Shown: positions 34,566 through 47,225, counted from the stretch's first letter. The stretch: 64,000 bases of DNA from Manis javanica (GCF_040802235.1 NC_133159.1:75690501-75754500), one strand, 5' to 3'. Translations and numbers: made by a program. The notes: generated by a model not told the origin, from the sequence alone.

Positions 34566-34784
34566 AAGAATGGGCACCAAGTACCCACTGCAGAGATGAA
34601 GGTGGCCACAGTGAGATGACAGCAGTGGACATGGTACTAAGCAATTGATTCTAGATATATTTTGAAGTTAGGTACAACAGGATCTGTTGCTGAGAGAAAG
34701 AGAAGTCAAGGATACTCCAAGACTTGGGGGCTGAATGATGGAAAGCCAGGGCTGCTATTAATGAAACAGGGAACATGGGATCAG

Positions 34785-34912
34785 TACTGTCTCATTTAAT
34801 CCCCATAATTAAGCTATGTGGCAAGTACTTTTATTAGCCACATAATGCAGCTGAGGAAACTGAGGCACAGAAATGTCAAGTGACAAGCCAGGATTTGAAA
34901 TCAGCCAGTCCC
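34785..34912 (-). repeat. MIR SINE
   Basis: 'ctcatttaatccccataatt', 'gctgaggaaactgaggcaca' and 'agccaggatttgaaatcagc' are MIR landmarks on the reverse strand. Confidence 0.8.
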
Positions 34913-35144
34913 ACTCAAAATTATATTTATCATTAAAATATGGATAATGGGATCCCTTTTCTGAAATATTTGGTTAGAGGCCCACAAATTGAACTCAGAT
35001 CATCTTACAGGATCTTGACCTCTCACCCTGGGCTTAGAACAGTGACTGGCACACAGAAGGAGCTAGAAAATACATGTGGACTGACTGTGTGAAGATCCAG
35101 TGGCAGGTATAGAATGCCTGTATGTATTTCCACTTGGCTGTTTA

Positions 35145-35515
35145 ATACTATGTCCTTGCCCAAAACTCTTCAGTGCCTTCCACCTCTATATTCATACAGT
35201 CCAAACCATCATTTCAAAATCCATGGTGAGGCCCAAGGCTCATCTTTCACTGAGTGTCAGCCACTTCAGTGCCATTTCACAGGTCAACTCCTTTACTCTT
35301 TCTGCTCATCTTTAGGAACTGCAGAGATGAGTTAAGCACGCTCTGCCCAGACCCTCTAGTTTCCCACCTTCACATGAACCTGCCATGCTGGTTCTGCTTC
35401 CCTGTCTTGAGCAGGATGCACTGCACACCTGGAACGCTTCTCTTTTCCCCCAACATAGCTGAATATTCCTGACCTTCAAAGCTTAAATGGAGATTTTCTT
35501 TCATGAAGGCTTCTC
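35145..35515 (+). repeat. L2 LINE, diverged
   Basis: 'ccaaaactcttcagtgcctt' to 'ttctttcatgaaggcttctc' runs in L2 order with an eroded middle. Overlapping frames at 35100-35472 are not coding. Confidence 0.6.
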
Positions 35516-35529
35516 TACAAGTTAGGATT

Positions 35530-35960
35530 TTGTTCAGAAACTTGACTACATTGCTTTAACAAAATAGGGGTTCATTTTTTCTCACACATCAACAAATCCA
35601 GAGGAAGACAGTCCAGGACTGCTGCAGCTGCTTAAAGACATCATGCAGGACCAGGCTGATTTCTCACTTCCTTGTCTGCCATCCTGAGCATCTGGCTTTA
35701 GTCCTCATGGTTGTAAAATGGCCTCTCTGCCCCACGTTTTGTGTCTGCCCAGGACAAAAGAAAGGGCAGAGGCAAAGGGGCAAAGGGGCCTGCCAACTGA
35801 ATCTGTGCTTTTGTATCAGGAAAATAACAGCTTTCCAGGGAACCCCACCCAGCAGACTTCCTCTGTCATCTCACTGGCTAGAACTTGACTGCATGGCCAC
35901 ATCTCACTGGGCACATTGCTATCAGTTAGAAAGGAAGAGAAAGTGACTGGATATGAGACA
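35530..35960. repeat. Old interspersed repeat, family unassigned
   Basis: Recognisable order of a common old mammalian repeat: 'ttcattttttctcacacatc', 'ttgtctgccatcctgagcat', 'ctttccagggaaccccaccc' and 'catctcactggctagaactt'. Confidence 0.5.
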
Positions 35961-36044
35961 GATAATCAGCAGTGTCTGCTACACCTTTGGATCCTACTCT
36001 AGCCTGTCTGAACTTTACCATCCTCTGAGCAATTATTTATTATT

Positions 36045-36130
36045 GCAATTTGTGTGCAATTGCTGGGTAGAGTCTGTGTTTATATCCCTCTTAATTGAGT
36101 GCTGGGCATATAGTAAATGTTTCATTGACT
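36045..36130 (+). repeat. L2 3' end fragment
   Basis: 'attgagtgctgggcatatag' followed by 'taaatgtttcattgac' is the L2 end. Confidence 0.65.
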
Positions 36131-36144
36131 AATATCACAAATGT

Positions 36145-36390
36145 AGAGACAATGTGGCATAACAGTTACTGGTCAGGTGGTCTGGTTTAAATCCCACCTC
36201 TGCCATTTACCACCTACTAAGTGTGAGACTTCAGTCAAGCTATTTAACCTCTTTGTTCTTCAGTTTCCTTAGTTATAAAATGGAGATGATATGATAATAC
36301 ATACTTTATATAGTTGTGATAGGATTAAGTTAATTTTAATAGAGCACTTAGACTTGTAAGCACAAGGTGTCTGTTCAATAAATACATAAT
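36145..36390 (+). repeat. MIR SINE, near full length
   Basis: Left end 'atgtggcataacagttactg', core 'aaatcccacctctgccattt', 'ttcagtttccttagttataa' and tail 'ggtgtctgttcaataaata' are all in order. Confidence 0.85.
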
Positions 36391-36554
36391 TGCCACCTAT
36401 TTTTAAAACATTACTGGAAAACGGGACACACATTTTGACAAGTCAGAGCATCTTCATGGACTAAAGGGACAGAACAGTTAAAGCCAGGAGTGTAGAAGAC
36501 AGTTTGGGTGCAGAGCAATCGCTGTGACTGGACATGGCTCAGGACACTGGGTAG

Positions 36555-36790
36555 CATGCTGATCAGGCTCTCAGGTCAGGCTGCCCAGGTCTGGCCAGTA
36601 GCTTTTCCCCACTTATTCACTGTGTGCCCCTCAGGAAATCACTGAATCTGTCAATGGCTCAGTTTTCTCATCCATAAAACTGGAATAAAAATAAGCAGAG
36701 CCTACCTCTTAGGTGTGTTTGAAGATTAAACAAGATCATGTATGGAAGGTGATTAGCATGGCTTATGGTATACCCAAATAAATTTTAGTT
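36555..36790 (+). repeat. MIR SINE
   Basis: 'actgtgtgcccctcaggaaa', 'cagttttctcatccataaaa' and the tail 'acccaaataaattttagttc' follow MIR. It is the second plus-strand MIR within 700 bp. Confidence 0.75.
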
Positions 36791-36799
36791 CTATAAAGA

Positions 36800-38040
36800 G
36801 TCATGACCTAAGATGAAGAGGCCAGCTGGTCCCTTCCATCCCAGCTGAAGTGGGTGCAGGAGCGCAGAATGATGTTTGCATAAATGTTGATCCTCACTTT
36901 TGAAATTAGCTGGGAAAAGACATGCAAGATGACAAGTCTCCCTGCCTCCTCAGGGCACTCTGAGGCACAGTCCGGAGCCAGTGCCCTCTTCTTTGAGTTC
37001 TGACAATAGATTCTTTTTTAAGTGCAGCAAACTGACGTCTCCTAAGAAATACCAAGTTAATTTTTTCTTAAATCTGGCCTACAGCAGACATCTGCTTATC
37101 TCTGGAAGTCCCTACCTAACGTGAATAGGAGCTTATTGAGACCGCCCTCCACTAGCTCCCATCATTCCTACACCAAGAAAAGCACATGGGGCTTGAATCT
37201 GGTGCAAATCTTCTTAAAGAAAGCTAAGAGACTGAAAACAACCCTAATCATCTTTCTCCAAGCTAAGCAATCCTTTCTGGGCTTCTGTTTCCTGGTTTGA
37301 GGCAGGGATTAAAATGACTACTTACTAAAACAAAAACAAAACAAAACAAAATAAACTCCAGAAGTTCACTGTATCACAATTCATGATTACTAGACCATTC
37401 TTTGTACATTTAATAGACTTTCTAAAAGCTTACATTTACTCTCCAAAGCCATGAGGAAACAGCTCATTTTCCCTATGATATTGTCATTACATTATTGCAA
37501 GAACAAAATAAAATCCCAAATTTTTAAAGAAAAACTGACTACATACTAAGTTAATTTTGTGTAATAAGAGTTCTCTCAAATAGAATAACAGAACCTAGTC
37601 AAAATCACTAATTCGTTTTTGTAGGATGAAGCACAAAATGTGTAAAGTTTTTTTTTGCTAAAGTGTTTTTAATCCTTTTAGGGAAAATACACAGAATTAG
37701 CATCAACAGATTCTAATAAACTAAATGAGACTAATTAATGACAAAAGCCATAGTTTAAAACAGTTGTATCTCATAACTATTCTGGTTCCAAAATAGACTG
37801 TATATTGAGGAATATAAGTTTTTTATCCCTTGCTTTAAAAATAAAAGAATGCTATGGTTTTGCAAGTAAGTCTTTGAAAATGCTTAGAAATTTCAAAGTT
37901 TCAGAAGTTTAAATGTTTGAAATTCAAGTTTTTGCTAACATCTACTATTGTTTGTAGAAGGTGTACATGGTAGCTAATTTATTCCTAACTCTCCTATAAA
38001 ATATATAACACACACACACTTCCAAGAAACTGGAGGCTAA
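36800..38040. other. No gene or clear repeat recognised
   Basis: AT-rich, low in recognisable repeats. Contains a short (AAAAC)n-like tract at 37327-37352. Confidence 0.45.
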
Positions 38041-38044
38041 ATAT

Positions 38045-38425
38045 CTTAGCAGATCAACTGCCCCAACCGCTCCCCCATGATAACCACCAGTCACTTCTCA
38101 GTGTCTATAAGTCTATTGCTGTTTTGTTAATTCTGTTTTGCTTTCTTTTTATATTCCACAAATAAGTGAAATCATATAGTCTTTGTCTTTCTCCACCTGG
38201 CTTATTTCACTTAGCATAATGCCCTCTAAGTCCATCCATGTTGTTGCAAATGGGAGGACTTTTTTATTTTCTGTGGCTGAATAATATTCTACTGTGTATA
38301 TGTACCACATCTTCTTTACCCATTCATCCACTGATGGACATGTTGGTTGCTACCATATCTTGCCTATTGTGAATAATGTGGCAATAAACATAGGGGTGCA
38401 TATATCTTTTTGAGTCAGAGCAAAC
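38045..38425 (-). repeat. L1 ORF2 C-terminal end, antisense
   Basis: The minus-strand frame (38149-38331) reads like the last part of L1 ORF2, including a WYIYTVEYYSA-type stretch, followed by the start of a 3' UTR. It is a 5'-truncated dead copy. Confidence 0.9.
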
Positions 38426-38429
38426 TTCT

Positions 38430-40090
38430 AACTTTAAATGTGTAGTTTGTTAAATTTCAAAACAATTTCCTGTATTTGATAATCTAAATTAATGTGCACT
38501 TCCTATATTTTCTACATGAAATCCTCTTCTTAAATAACCTATCACATATTGTTGCAAACAGAAAACTAAATGACCTGGGCAGAAGATTAGACCCTTTGAT
38601 CTTATCCTGTACTTGTCCTTAACCCTGTGAAAACTTCTGAAAGCCACATATGTATGGAAGATTGCGTTAAGCAAGGGAAACTTTGAAACTGGGGCTCTGG
38701 CTTCAAACGCCATTACACTCCACTAGCAGGCATGGCTGAGCCAGGTAAAGGGACCTAGGGCCTGAAAACACAAGCAGTTGCATAAGCCTGTTTGGTGCTC
38801 CTGAGTCTCAGCCCCCTCATCCCAGATCTGTTGGCGAGACAAGCCTAGTCCAGTGAAAATCAGGAATTAGGACCAAGAAGAGGAGTGCACAGGAGCCTCC
38901 ACTTGGACCAGTGCCCAAGGCACAGCCAGCCCCAGCGTCAATTGAATCCAGTCCTGTCCTTCCCATTCACCTGGACAAATGGGAGAGACTGAGAGTGAAG
39001 AAACAAGAGAGAAGGAAATGGAATAGCCAGGACTGCTCCTTCTTCCTTCTCCCTCTAGAAGAAAATCATCCCAAAGGACAGAAGTCTTATTTCAACACCT
39101 CAGGAAGCGTGGCCCAAGAATATCTGTGGATGTTGGATTAGAACGTGACCAATCTGTGGAAACATACCTCCTCCTGGGATTGATCTCAGAGGTGGGTGAG
39201 GGAAGCTTCTTTAGCCTGCCTGTAAGCCAATATGCTTTATTTTATATTCTAGATGTAAAAATTTTAGAACATAGTAACATGATACAGTATGAAATAATAA
39301 ATGTTGGGGGTTTTGTGAAGAGCTCTGGAAACTCTCCCTACCTACTGGGGATCTGCCACTTTGTCTCCTAATTTTATCTGTACAAGCAAACATAATCCAT
39401 GTTTCCAAATGAATTTACAACGCAAAGCCTTCAGAGGGTGGTGTGAAAGTTCCACCTACTTCATTTTTACAACAGGGAAAGATTATTTCTGGGGAAGGAT
39501 TTTGAAGATGTGAATACCAAGTGAGCAGTGCCATTATAGGTACGTGAAGCGGGAAAGTCCCCCAGTGTTTGGGAACTGAGGCAGTAGACCAGAGCTGGTT
39601 TTAATTATGTACAAGTGACTGGTTACAGTAAAACTCAAACTGGAAAATTGCCTCAGAATCAGAGTAGAGAATTCATAAGATTTTGGAGTAGGCCAAGACC
39701 AAAGAGATCATCTTATTCATTGGTGCCATACATTTTATTAAATGCAATCAACAGATACTTACTGACATCTATTATGTGCCAGGAACTCAAGTACAAATAT
39801 TCTTTTTAATATTAAAAAAAGCCACAGCCTCCCATGTGATAGCAACTGTAATTCAAATCTGTTGGAAAGAAAAGTACCCAATGGGATAAAATTAACTACA
39901 AACATAATTAAACTTTAAATATTGCATTTTAATAATTGTAACAGTACCTACATTCAAAAATTAGTAGTATTCATCTAGATAAGTCATTATTTATTCCATT
40001 GACAGATTCACAAATACTTCCTAAAATTCCTTGTAATCACATCCCCCTACTGCAAAGCCTGTAAGTTGGAAATCACTAATCTAGTCCTAT
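38430..40090. other. No gene recognised
   Basis: Unique-looking. A MIR-like scrap ('ctattatgtgccaggaactc') sits at about 39769-39788. Two short plus-strand frames (38911-39141, 39126-39371) are Lys/Ser-rich or hydrophobic without a domain. Confidence 0.45.
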
Positions 40091-40094
40091 ATGC

Positions 40095-40212
40095 ACATTT
40101 TGTAGATGATAAAAGTTGAGGTCTAGAGAAGTTAAAAATAACTTTCATCTAGTCTCATAACCAGTTAGTGGTAGAGCTAAAAGCTCTTATCTTACTATGG
40201 CATGCAACCTCT
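40095..40212 (-). repeat. MIR fragment
   Basis: 'gatgataaaagttgaggtct' and 'accagttagtggtagagcta' are reverse-strand MIR landmarks, diverged. Confidence 0.6.
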
Positions 40213-40259
40213 GCTTATTTGCTGTCTATGCACTTAGGTGACAGAGAACATTAACCATC

Positions 40260-40600
40260 CCACATGGTTCATTCTCTCCTCTTCTGTTCCACAAATCTGG
40301 GGCAAGACACATGGGCAGCCACATGGAGACTTCATTTCCTAGCCTCTCTTACATGTAGACATGGCCATATGACTTTGGCCAATGGGTTATAAGCAATGGG
40401 ATGTAAGCAATGGATGGGAATTGTGTGCAGTTTCCAGGTCATGTTCTTATATGACCTGGAAGGGAAGCCTTTTTCTCTCCACATCCTGTCCCTACCCTCT
40501 TTTGCACTTTGAACCAGCTTTGACCAAGCAGATGCAGTCAGAACCCTCGGGACACATGCATAAAATAAACAGAAAGAATCTGAGTTCCTAGATGTCCTCA
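40260..40600 (+). repeat. Old LTR-like repeat
   Basis: 'tagacatggccatatgactt' then 'tggccaatgggttataagca' belongs to the same style of old repeat as 8.8 and 24.6 kb. A tandem 'gcaatgggatgtaa' type duplication is present at about 40393-40416. Confidence 0.5.
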
Positions 40601-40839
40601 AAGAGCAAAGCCACCCAGCACTGCCACCCCATCTGAAAGAGGAAGAAATTTCTCTCTTGTCAGTGCTAGTATTTTGGGGGCTTCTTTGTTGCAGAAATTT
40701 AGTTTAAACCTAACAAAAATAACAATATACCCAGATAAAAGGCTGCAGGGTGAGAGGGTAAAGGAAATAATAAATTAGACCCTTGAAAATAAGAAAGAAT
40801 GATATTTCATTTGTATTTCTACATAATGACATTACAGCC

Positions 40840-41348
40840 GATCTTAGCTGGTTATAGGAGAAAACTAACCTCTGACTGTGGTGAAGGCCCCTGGTCTTTA
40901 CACCTTGGGCAGGGCCTTCCCACATGGTATCAGGGCTGGTCTCTGTGACTGGTAGAATGAAGCAGAAGGGATGGAGGATGGCTTCTGAGGCTAGCATCAT
41001 TGCTTCTGCCTTGTTCTGGCTCTCTTGGGTCACCCCCTCTGGGGGCAGCCAGGTGCCATGTCATGAGGCCACTCAGACGGCCCTGTAGAGAAACCTGGAT
41101 GATGAGGAATGGACGTCTCCTGTCAGTAGCCAACAAGCCCCTGAGATAAGCATGGCAGCAGATCCTCCAACCTCAATTGCCCGTCCAGATAACTGCAGCC
41201 CCAGCAGGCATCCTGCTTGCCTTATTAGAGAGCCTGCCATCAAACCCGAGCTGTGTCCCTTCCAATTCCTGACCTATGGAAACTGCAAGATAAATGCTTG
41301 TTTTGGGTTATTTTGCTGTGCAGCCCAGGTCACTGATACACTCATTGG
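40840..41348 (+). mobile_element. Old MaLR-like solo LTR
   Basis: Blocks in order: 'ggctctcttgggtcaccccc', 'gccatgtcatgaggccactc', 'gataactgcagccccagcag', 'ttcctgacctatggaaactg' and 'caagataaatgcttgttttg'. The last resembles the poly(A)-signal region of MaLR-like LTRs. Edges uncertain. Confidence 0.6.
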
Positions 41349-44300
41349 ATATGTTGCTGTGTTACTCTATGGAGGGCTTGGGCTTCGCTACAGTGTGCTA
41401 GAAACTTTGCCCTGCTTCCCCTGGCAAACAGGCTAATTCCACGGAAAATTTAGTTAATGCTCCCCAGGTTTCTACAGGATTAGAGGTGATAAAGCCTATC
41501 AGCAATTTCTTCTTAATGAATTTTGGGTATGTGAGTTCTGGGCATGAGGACAGGGACAGGTAATCTCACCAAGTAGTACTCCAGGCTCCAGATGCAAGAG
41601 GCAAATTGGCAGCAAGTTTTACAATTGATTTACATTAAGATTTTTTCTGATATTTCTGAGAACTGAATTTATAAATATAGAAGCAATTTTTTTCATTAAT
41701 CATTTAGACAGCTATCCAATGCTTCGGGACTATTACTGGCGTAGCTTACAGACATAATCATAATGGTCACGGACTTTCCCCTCTCCCTCACCAACACCCA
41801 TGGCTGTGTCCCAGAGAGACCAACTCCTGAATGCGCCCAGGGTCCCTCCTGCTGCTGAGGCCCAGGCCTTCCCCATGGGCCTCAGCGGAGGCGCTGCCAT
41901 AGTGCTTTGTCAGGGGGGTGGGGTGGTATTTTCACCCTGGGGGCTAACAGTGAATCTGAGCGGAACAAGCCCCTTCTTGAAATAGTCACCATGATTTCCA
42001 ATCCCAAATCAGAACATTTTAATTAGGAACTGTTCTTAAGAATCCAGGATCTGGGAAGGACCATCATCACAGAGAAATGGGCTGACCTGGCAGCCAGAAT
42101 TTCCGGTGACCAGTCGTTCATTCCCCAGAAATTCCCTGAGTGTCCGCTCTGTGCCAGAGTGCACTAGGCACCAGGAAAGGCACAGCCAGCTCCTGCCCTT
42201 GGTGCTCTGACACTAACTTCCAGAACTGCTGCCCACCCCCAGGGTGCCCTCCGCTTCTCACTCACCCCCACCCGGAGCTAGAAAGTTGAGGCAGGGACCT
42301 AGCCTGTGCTTTCCCTTCACGTCCTGGAGTGGGTCTCTGTGTATGGCTGGGGCACGAGGAGGTCAGGATGGCGGTCTTGCTGAGAAGATGGGCGACAGGG
42401 GTTGTCACCCTCTGCTATATTAAATAGCTGGAGAAGAATCTGAACTAGGCAGATATTTTTTCAAATACCCAATGAGCTTAGGGAGCAAGAGCTGAATTTT
42501 TCATTCCATATCAAAAATAATGTTTTCTGTCAAAACACTCCTTCCCTGACTGTAGCAAAGCTTAAGACCACAGTCACAGAGTCCTGGGCTGGCCTTTGGA
42601 CACCTGGGTGCCACGCAGTGATCAGCCGGGTGATTAGGCCTGCTTGGGTGACGGCTTTGTCATTGATGCAGGTGCAGCCACAGGATCTCTTACTGGTCAC
42701 AAAAAAAACCTCTTTTTCTTAGAGTATTTGTCCACTAAGATAAAGCAAACCAAAATGAAGATACATATCACTTAGATCCATTCTGGAAAAGAGGTGAAAT
42801 TGTTCAGGGGAAAAGCCCTTTTACCACTGTTTTCATCGGGGGACCACATTCCCCGCCTCAGCAGAGTGTACCTACTCCTCCAGTAACCCCTGTGCTGGGT
42901 TGAATCGTGTTCCCCGAAGTGTGGGTGAGCGCTCCTCAGGAACTAAGTCTCTGAAGAACCCCCGAGCAGCCCATGCTTTGGGCATTTGCCCCCCCCAGTG
43001 CATGTTGTCAGCCACGAGCTCTCAACGGTGCCTGTCAGCAGGAGCCAAAAGTTGCCCCGGCGGAGGGACGGAGGACCTGACATTGTAAAGAGAGAAGCAG
43101 CTGTTCACATCCTGTTTCCTATTGCAGGCTCCCTGCCCACAACAGGCCAACTTTGAATGATTCACAGGTTTTATTATTTTCTCAGACTGGCCACAGTTAA
43201 TCAGTAAACTGAGAATTTCCTGAGATTCAAGGTGACCTCAGCACTTTTCATGATCTGTAAGTGAGCAGATAAGCTACAGGGTCTGCTGAGGGGCCTCATC
43301 CAGGAGAAACTATCCCCTCACAGTGACTTACAAGGGAAATAAGTTTGCTTTATGACTGGGCTCTTCAAGTCCTACGATGTCAGTTACACCCTGAAAGAGA
43401 GGTGCATGTAGTGTGAGTGCATTGGACAGGGACGGGACCCGAGAAGGGGGGAGTGAACGTGAACACAGATGGGGCCTCAGGTGGTGGGAAAGCTGAAAGT
43501 TCACAGCACCAGCAAAAACGGGGAAAAAAGAGCAAATAAGGAGGGAGTTTAGAAACTGAAGCCAGAGTGGCCTTTCTGAAATACTCTCGTGAGAGATGGG
43601 AAAGTCTGGTTGACTTCAGGGTGAAGAGCATGGTCATGGGAAGTGAGGTCTCAGCCAAAGTGAAGAAAGTAAATTGGGGACAGAGAATCCAGAAGCTGGG
43701 GCAGGAGTCACCCATGAGAGGTGAGCACCACCCAGCAGGGGGGCAGGACAGGCACAGAGAGAAGGGCCACAGATGTAGTCTTCAAGCAGTGAGGAAGAGC
43801 AGACCAGAAAGTCTTCCCGAACCTCAGAGATGTGGTTCCGCAGATGTGAGCAAGAGCTGAGAAGATGGGGGTCCAGACAGCTCAGCAGAAGGACCTGGGA
43901 AGCAGAACTGAGTAGGAAACTGAGCTGGCAGAGAGGGAGCACCCAGTTCTGCTGGCGGTGAAATCATGGGGTGGGGCTCACCACTGCGGCCAAGCAATGG
44001 AAACAGGGATGTGAGGCAGACGTGACTTGGCCCTGATGGTCTTCTGCAACCGTTTCACTCCAAGCTTGCACTGAGCACCAGACCACCTGACAGTGGGTGT
44101 CTGGCCCACTCCAGACCAGCCAGACCAGACGTGCATTTTATATGCTCCCCAGATGGCTCTATACACATTTAAGTTCAAGCAGCAACATTCAATAGTATAA
44201 CAGACTTACTCCAGCTGTGGCCTAGAAGGGGCACTGTGAAGTTATTACATGATTCTGGATATTCTTTTTCTTCTAGGTCCACAGGGCACTGCTTCATTGG

Positions 44301-44685
44301 CCTCCTGGTGTATGAAAATGGGTGCAAGGAGGAATATATGAGTCACTGGGCACATGGCCTGCCACATGCAGATGGGCCTGGCTGCTGTGATGGTGCTGGG
44401 GACTCTGGTCTAATGGGCACCTCCTATGGATGGCTGCTTGGTAGGGATAACATAGCGAAGGGACCTTAAGCCAGTTTCATACATGGACAGAGTAAATGAC
44501 TGAAGGGAGTGAGCAAAGAGGAAAGCCCAAAATATCTCCCCATCCTTTTTGCTAACTTCATGCCTGACACTCCACATAACCTCCCTCCAGGGGTCAATTC
44601 CACAAATATTTTGCTGGGTGTCAAGTGGGGGCCAGCCAAGTATTCCTAAATATCCCTTCCAGTTTCCAAAGCCTTAGCATAAACC
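41349..44685. other. No gene recognised; several weak repeat scraps
   Basis: 3.3 kb, mostly unique and comparatively GC-rich. Scraps include an ancient-repeat fragment at about 42118-42190 ('ctctgtgccagagtgcacta') and a possible LTR start at 42896 ('tgggttgaatcgtgttcccc'). A polypyrimidine tract plus AG at about 44263-44277 precedes a 77-codon frame (44236-44469), but nothing confirms an exon. Confidence 0.4.
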
Positions 44686-44689
44686 TTAT

Positions 44690-44850
44690 CACCTTTTAAT
44701 TTTTATTCTCATAACCACCCTTTGAGGTCAATGGTGGAAGGTAGGATACTGTTTCTTTGTTTCCAACCTTCAAAGATTTACGCCAAATCGCACAGCTAAT
44801 GTATCTGAGTTGGGGTTTCAATCTAGATTTTCGGAGATCAGTGTGTCTCC
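44690..44850 (-). repeat. MIR SINE
   Basis: 'ttttattctcataaccaccc', 'aatcgcacagctaatgtatc' and 'gttggggtttcaatctagat' are reverse-strand MIR landmarks. Confidence 0.7.
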
Positions 44851-45290
44851 ACAGAAAAGATGAGCTCTTTTTTGAGGGGGCATCTTATTTTACAGACATA
44901 AGAGTTTGGTGGGCCTTGAATTGTTGTAAGTGTTCGATTTCCTAATTATACGAGGAAGGAAGTTTGGAACGCAGAATGAGGACCCTTTCAGTGACAATCC
45001 TCTCCCCATCCTCTCCAGCCCATTTCATGGGAAATTGCAAACAAAGCGAGAAGTGCCATAGGAAGCAAACATGCCCACTCTGACTGACTTATCTGGGGCA
45101 ACGTGCAAATAAGCTCTCATTTCCTTTGTGGAGGGGGAGCACTCAGGCAAAGTTTGGGCATTGCTTTTCTGTTTCTCCACCTCATGGGGTGTTAACTCCA
45201 CATCTGTGTGACTGTAAACACCACTGTCAGCTCACTCTGATTCTAAGATGAATGCACATCCCCCTAAATATCTTGCTGGCAAAAGTCTAA
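44851..45290. other. No gene or repeat recognised
   Basis: Unique-looking. Confidence 0.4.
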
Positions 45291-45311
45291 GTTTTTTTTA
45301 GTGTTTGCATT

Positions 45312-45700
45312 TTACTTATTTTTTTATTGAAGTATAGTTGATATATAGTATTATTTTGGTTTCAGGTATTCAACATAGTGATTCAACAATGAAATACATT
45401 AGGAAATGCTCACCCCAATAAGTGCAGTTACCAACTGTCACCATGCAAAAACATTACAGATTCACTGACTACATATTCCCTATGCTGTACTTTTCATCTC
45501 TGTGACTTATGTATTTTATATTTGGAATCTTGTACCTTCTTATCACTCTCACCTATTTCAACCATCCTCCACCCCCCACTCCTATGGCAACCACCAGTTT
45601 GTTCTCCATGTTTATGAGTCTATTTCTGTTATACCATATGATTTCACTTACATGTGGAATCTAAAAAATTAAATAAAAGAAAGAACAAAAAGAACGAAGA
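45312..45700 (-). mobile_element. L1 with inverted 5' piece (twin-priming structure)
   Basis: 45327-45630 is an antisense L1 3' UTR with its T-rich tail on the left. At 45631 the strand switches: 'ataccatatgatttcactta' followed by 'catgtggaatctaaaaaat' is sense L1 ORF2-end sequence. In L1 this segment lies immediately 5' of the antisense part, so the 5' end of the copy is inverted, the mark of twin priming. The flanks show an imperfect duplication (agtctaagttttt / agtcctaattttt). Confidence 0.75.
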
Positions 45701-46780
45701 GTCCTAATTTTTAAAACAAGAGAAATGTGGGAGGAATGAGACTGCCTGCCTCACCATTCTCAGAATCTGTGCAGGTGCCAAATGCTGCATGCTGCGTTCC
45801 CAGCGTGCCTCCTGAGGATGTCCTCTGTAGTCTGGGAAACTGGGCGAGGAGGGGAGTGGAGGGAGGCATAAGCCTCTTGTACCTATGTTGTTTTGCAAGC
45901 TGGGCTTCCCCTTTCAGTCACACAGCCTAAAAGCAGAAATTGTTTTCTAAACTTCAGGGGAAATAATGCTGACCCAGAGTTGCCTCACTGATGTGGAAGG
46001 TGTTTCTCCCTTCATCTCTCTGGATACTGTTAACAAACAAGGCCAGGTAGCTCCCCTGGGGCATTTTCCTCTGTTGTTCAGGCAAACCTTCTTTACTCAA
46101 GATGGGGAGGTGGCTGGGGAAATCAGAGAGCAAGCCTAGTCACAGCATGATTACTGGCCCCGGAAGTACCTGCCAGAGCACATAGCTTTATACTCAGACA
46201 GTGGGCTTGTACTCTTTCACTGGGCTTCCGGTTTTGTATTTGTTTTTATTTCTTAAAGGGCACACTATGGTGACCAGAGTCTAGTCCAGTAATCCAGTGA
46301 TAAGGAGGGTCTATCCTGTGGCTCTCCTAATGTTTTGCCTTTAAGTAGGCAGAATATATAGGCCTATGTCAGGTGAGCTGGTGCCAGATCTGGGGGCAGC
46401 AGGGTCCAGCAGGGCAGAGAATTCAAGATCCAGAGAATCCAGAGATTGAGAGCATTTTGTATAATCACCCTGTTTATATAGCACCAACCTCCCCAAATCA
46501 GTCAGGATACTGAATTTCTGAGTTAGCTAGTCAAGCAGATTGCTAGTATCTCTAAACCAAGCATGGACCCTAACCTGTCATTCTTACATAGTCTGAGGTC
46601 TTCTGATGATTTTCCTGTTAACACAAACCTAGAATTAAAGATGAATATTACAAAGCAGATCTAAAAAGAATTCCATTCAAGAGTCTATGAAAATTATCTT
46701 TGATGACTTGTGAAAAACCATTTAACTTCTTTACCATTAAATGCCATAATGAACTTGATTAGAGAAAAGCCATAGTATAT
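45701..46780. other. No gene or repeat recognised
   Basis: Unique-looking. Nothing supportable. Confidence 0.45.
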
Positions 46781-46784
46781 ATTT

Positions 46785-46975
46785 ATTGAGCTGTTATTAT
46801 ATTCCAGGCACTATCTTAAGCCCTTTCATACTTTTCTTATTTAATCAACATAAGAATAGTGATCGCTCTTTCTTTATAGTTAATACAATTGAGGCTTAGA
46901 CTTACCTAACTAAAGGAGTTACTAACTGGTGGGTTTAAAATTCAGATATATTTGTCCTTAACTCCCATACATCAT
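46785..46975 (-). repeat. MIR SINE
   Basis: 'tattccaggcactatcttaa', 'cttatttaatcaacataaga' and 'gttactaactggtgggttta' follow MIR on the reverse strand. Confidence 0.75.
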
Positions 46976-47059
46976 TTATGGAGGAATGACTAGGAAAGGG
47001 TCCTTATTTTAGAACCTTGCATTTTCCTATTGAGTTTTATAGTGTTATATTTTGTGAAC

Positions 47060-47225
47060 AGCATCTTTTTTGGGTCTCATAATAACTCTGTAAATAGGGC
47101 AGAGAAAACCTTTTTACCATTTTACAGATGAGGAAATGAGGGTCCAGGCAGGTTAAATGATTGACCAAGTTCCCAGATCTGATGAAATCTGGAACAGAGG
47201 TAAGAATGTAGGTCTTCTGATTCCT
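47060..47225 (-). repeat. MIR SINE
   Basis: 'ctcataataactctgtaaat', 'accattttacagatgaggaa' and 'ccaggcaggttaaatgattg' are MIR landmarks. Confidence 0.75.

Larger units (their letters stand above)
33290..34745 (+). repeat. Ancient repeat, outer layer of a three-level nest
   Basis: Left piece 33290-33655 ('gatgccagtgtggctagaat') and right piece about 34575-34745 ('gtcaaggatactccaagact') follow one ancient mammalian repeat also seen at 57.1-58.5 kb. Between them sits another repeat, which itself carries a MaLR LTR. Confidence 0.6.

Noticed and set aside
38149-38331. 60-codon minus-strand frame with an L1 ORF2 match
   Set aside because: The end of a 5'-truncated L1, not a gene.
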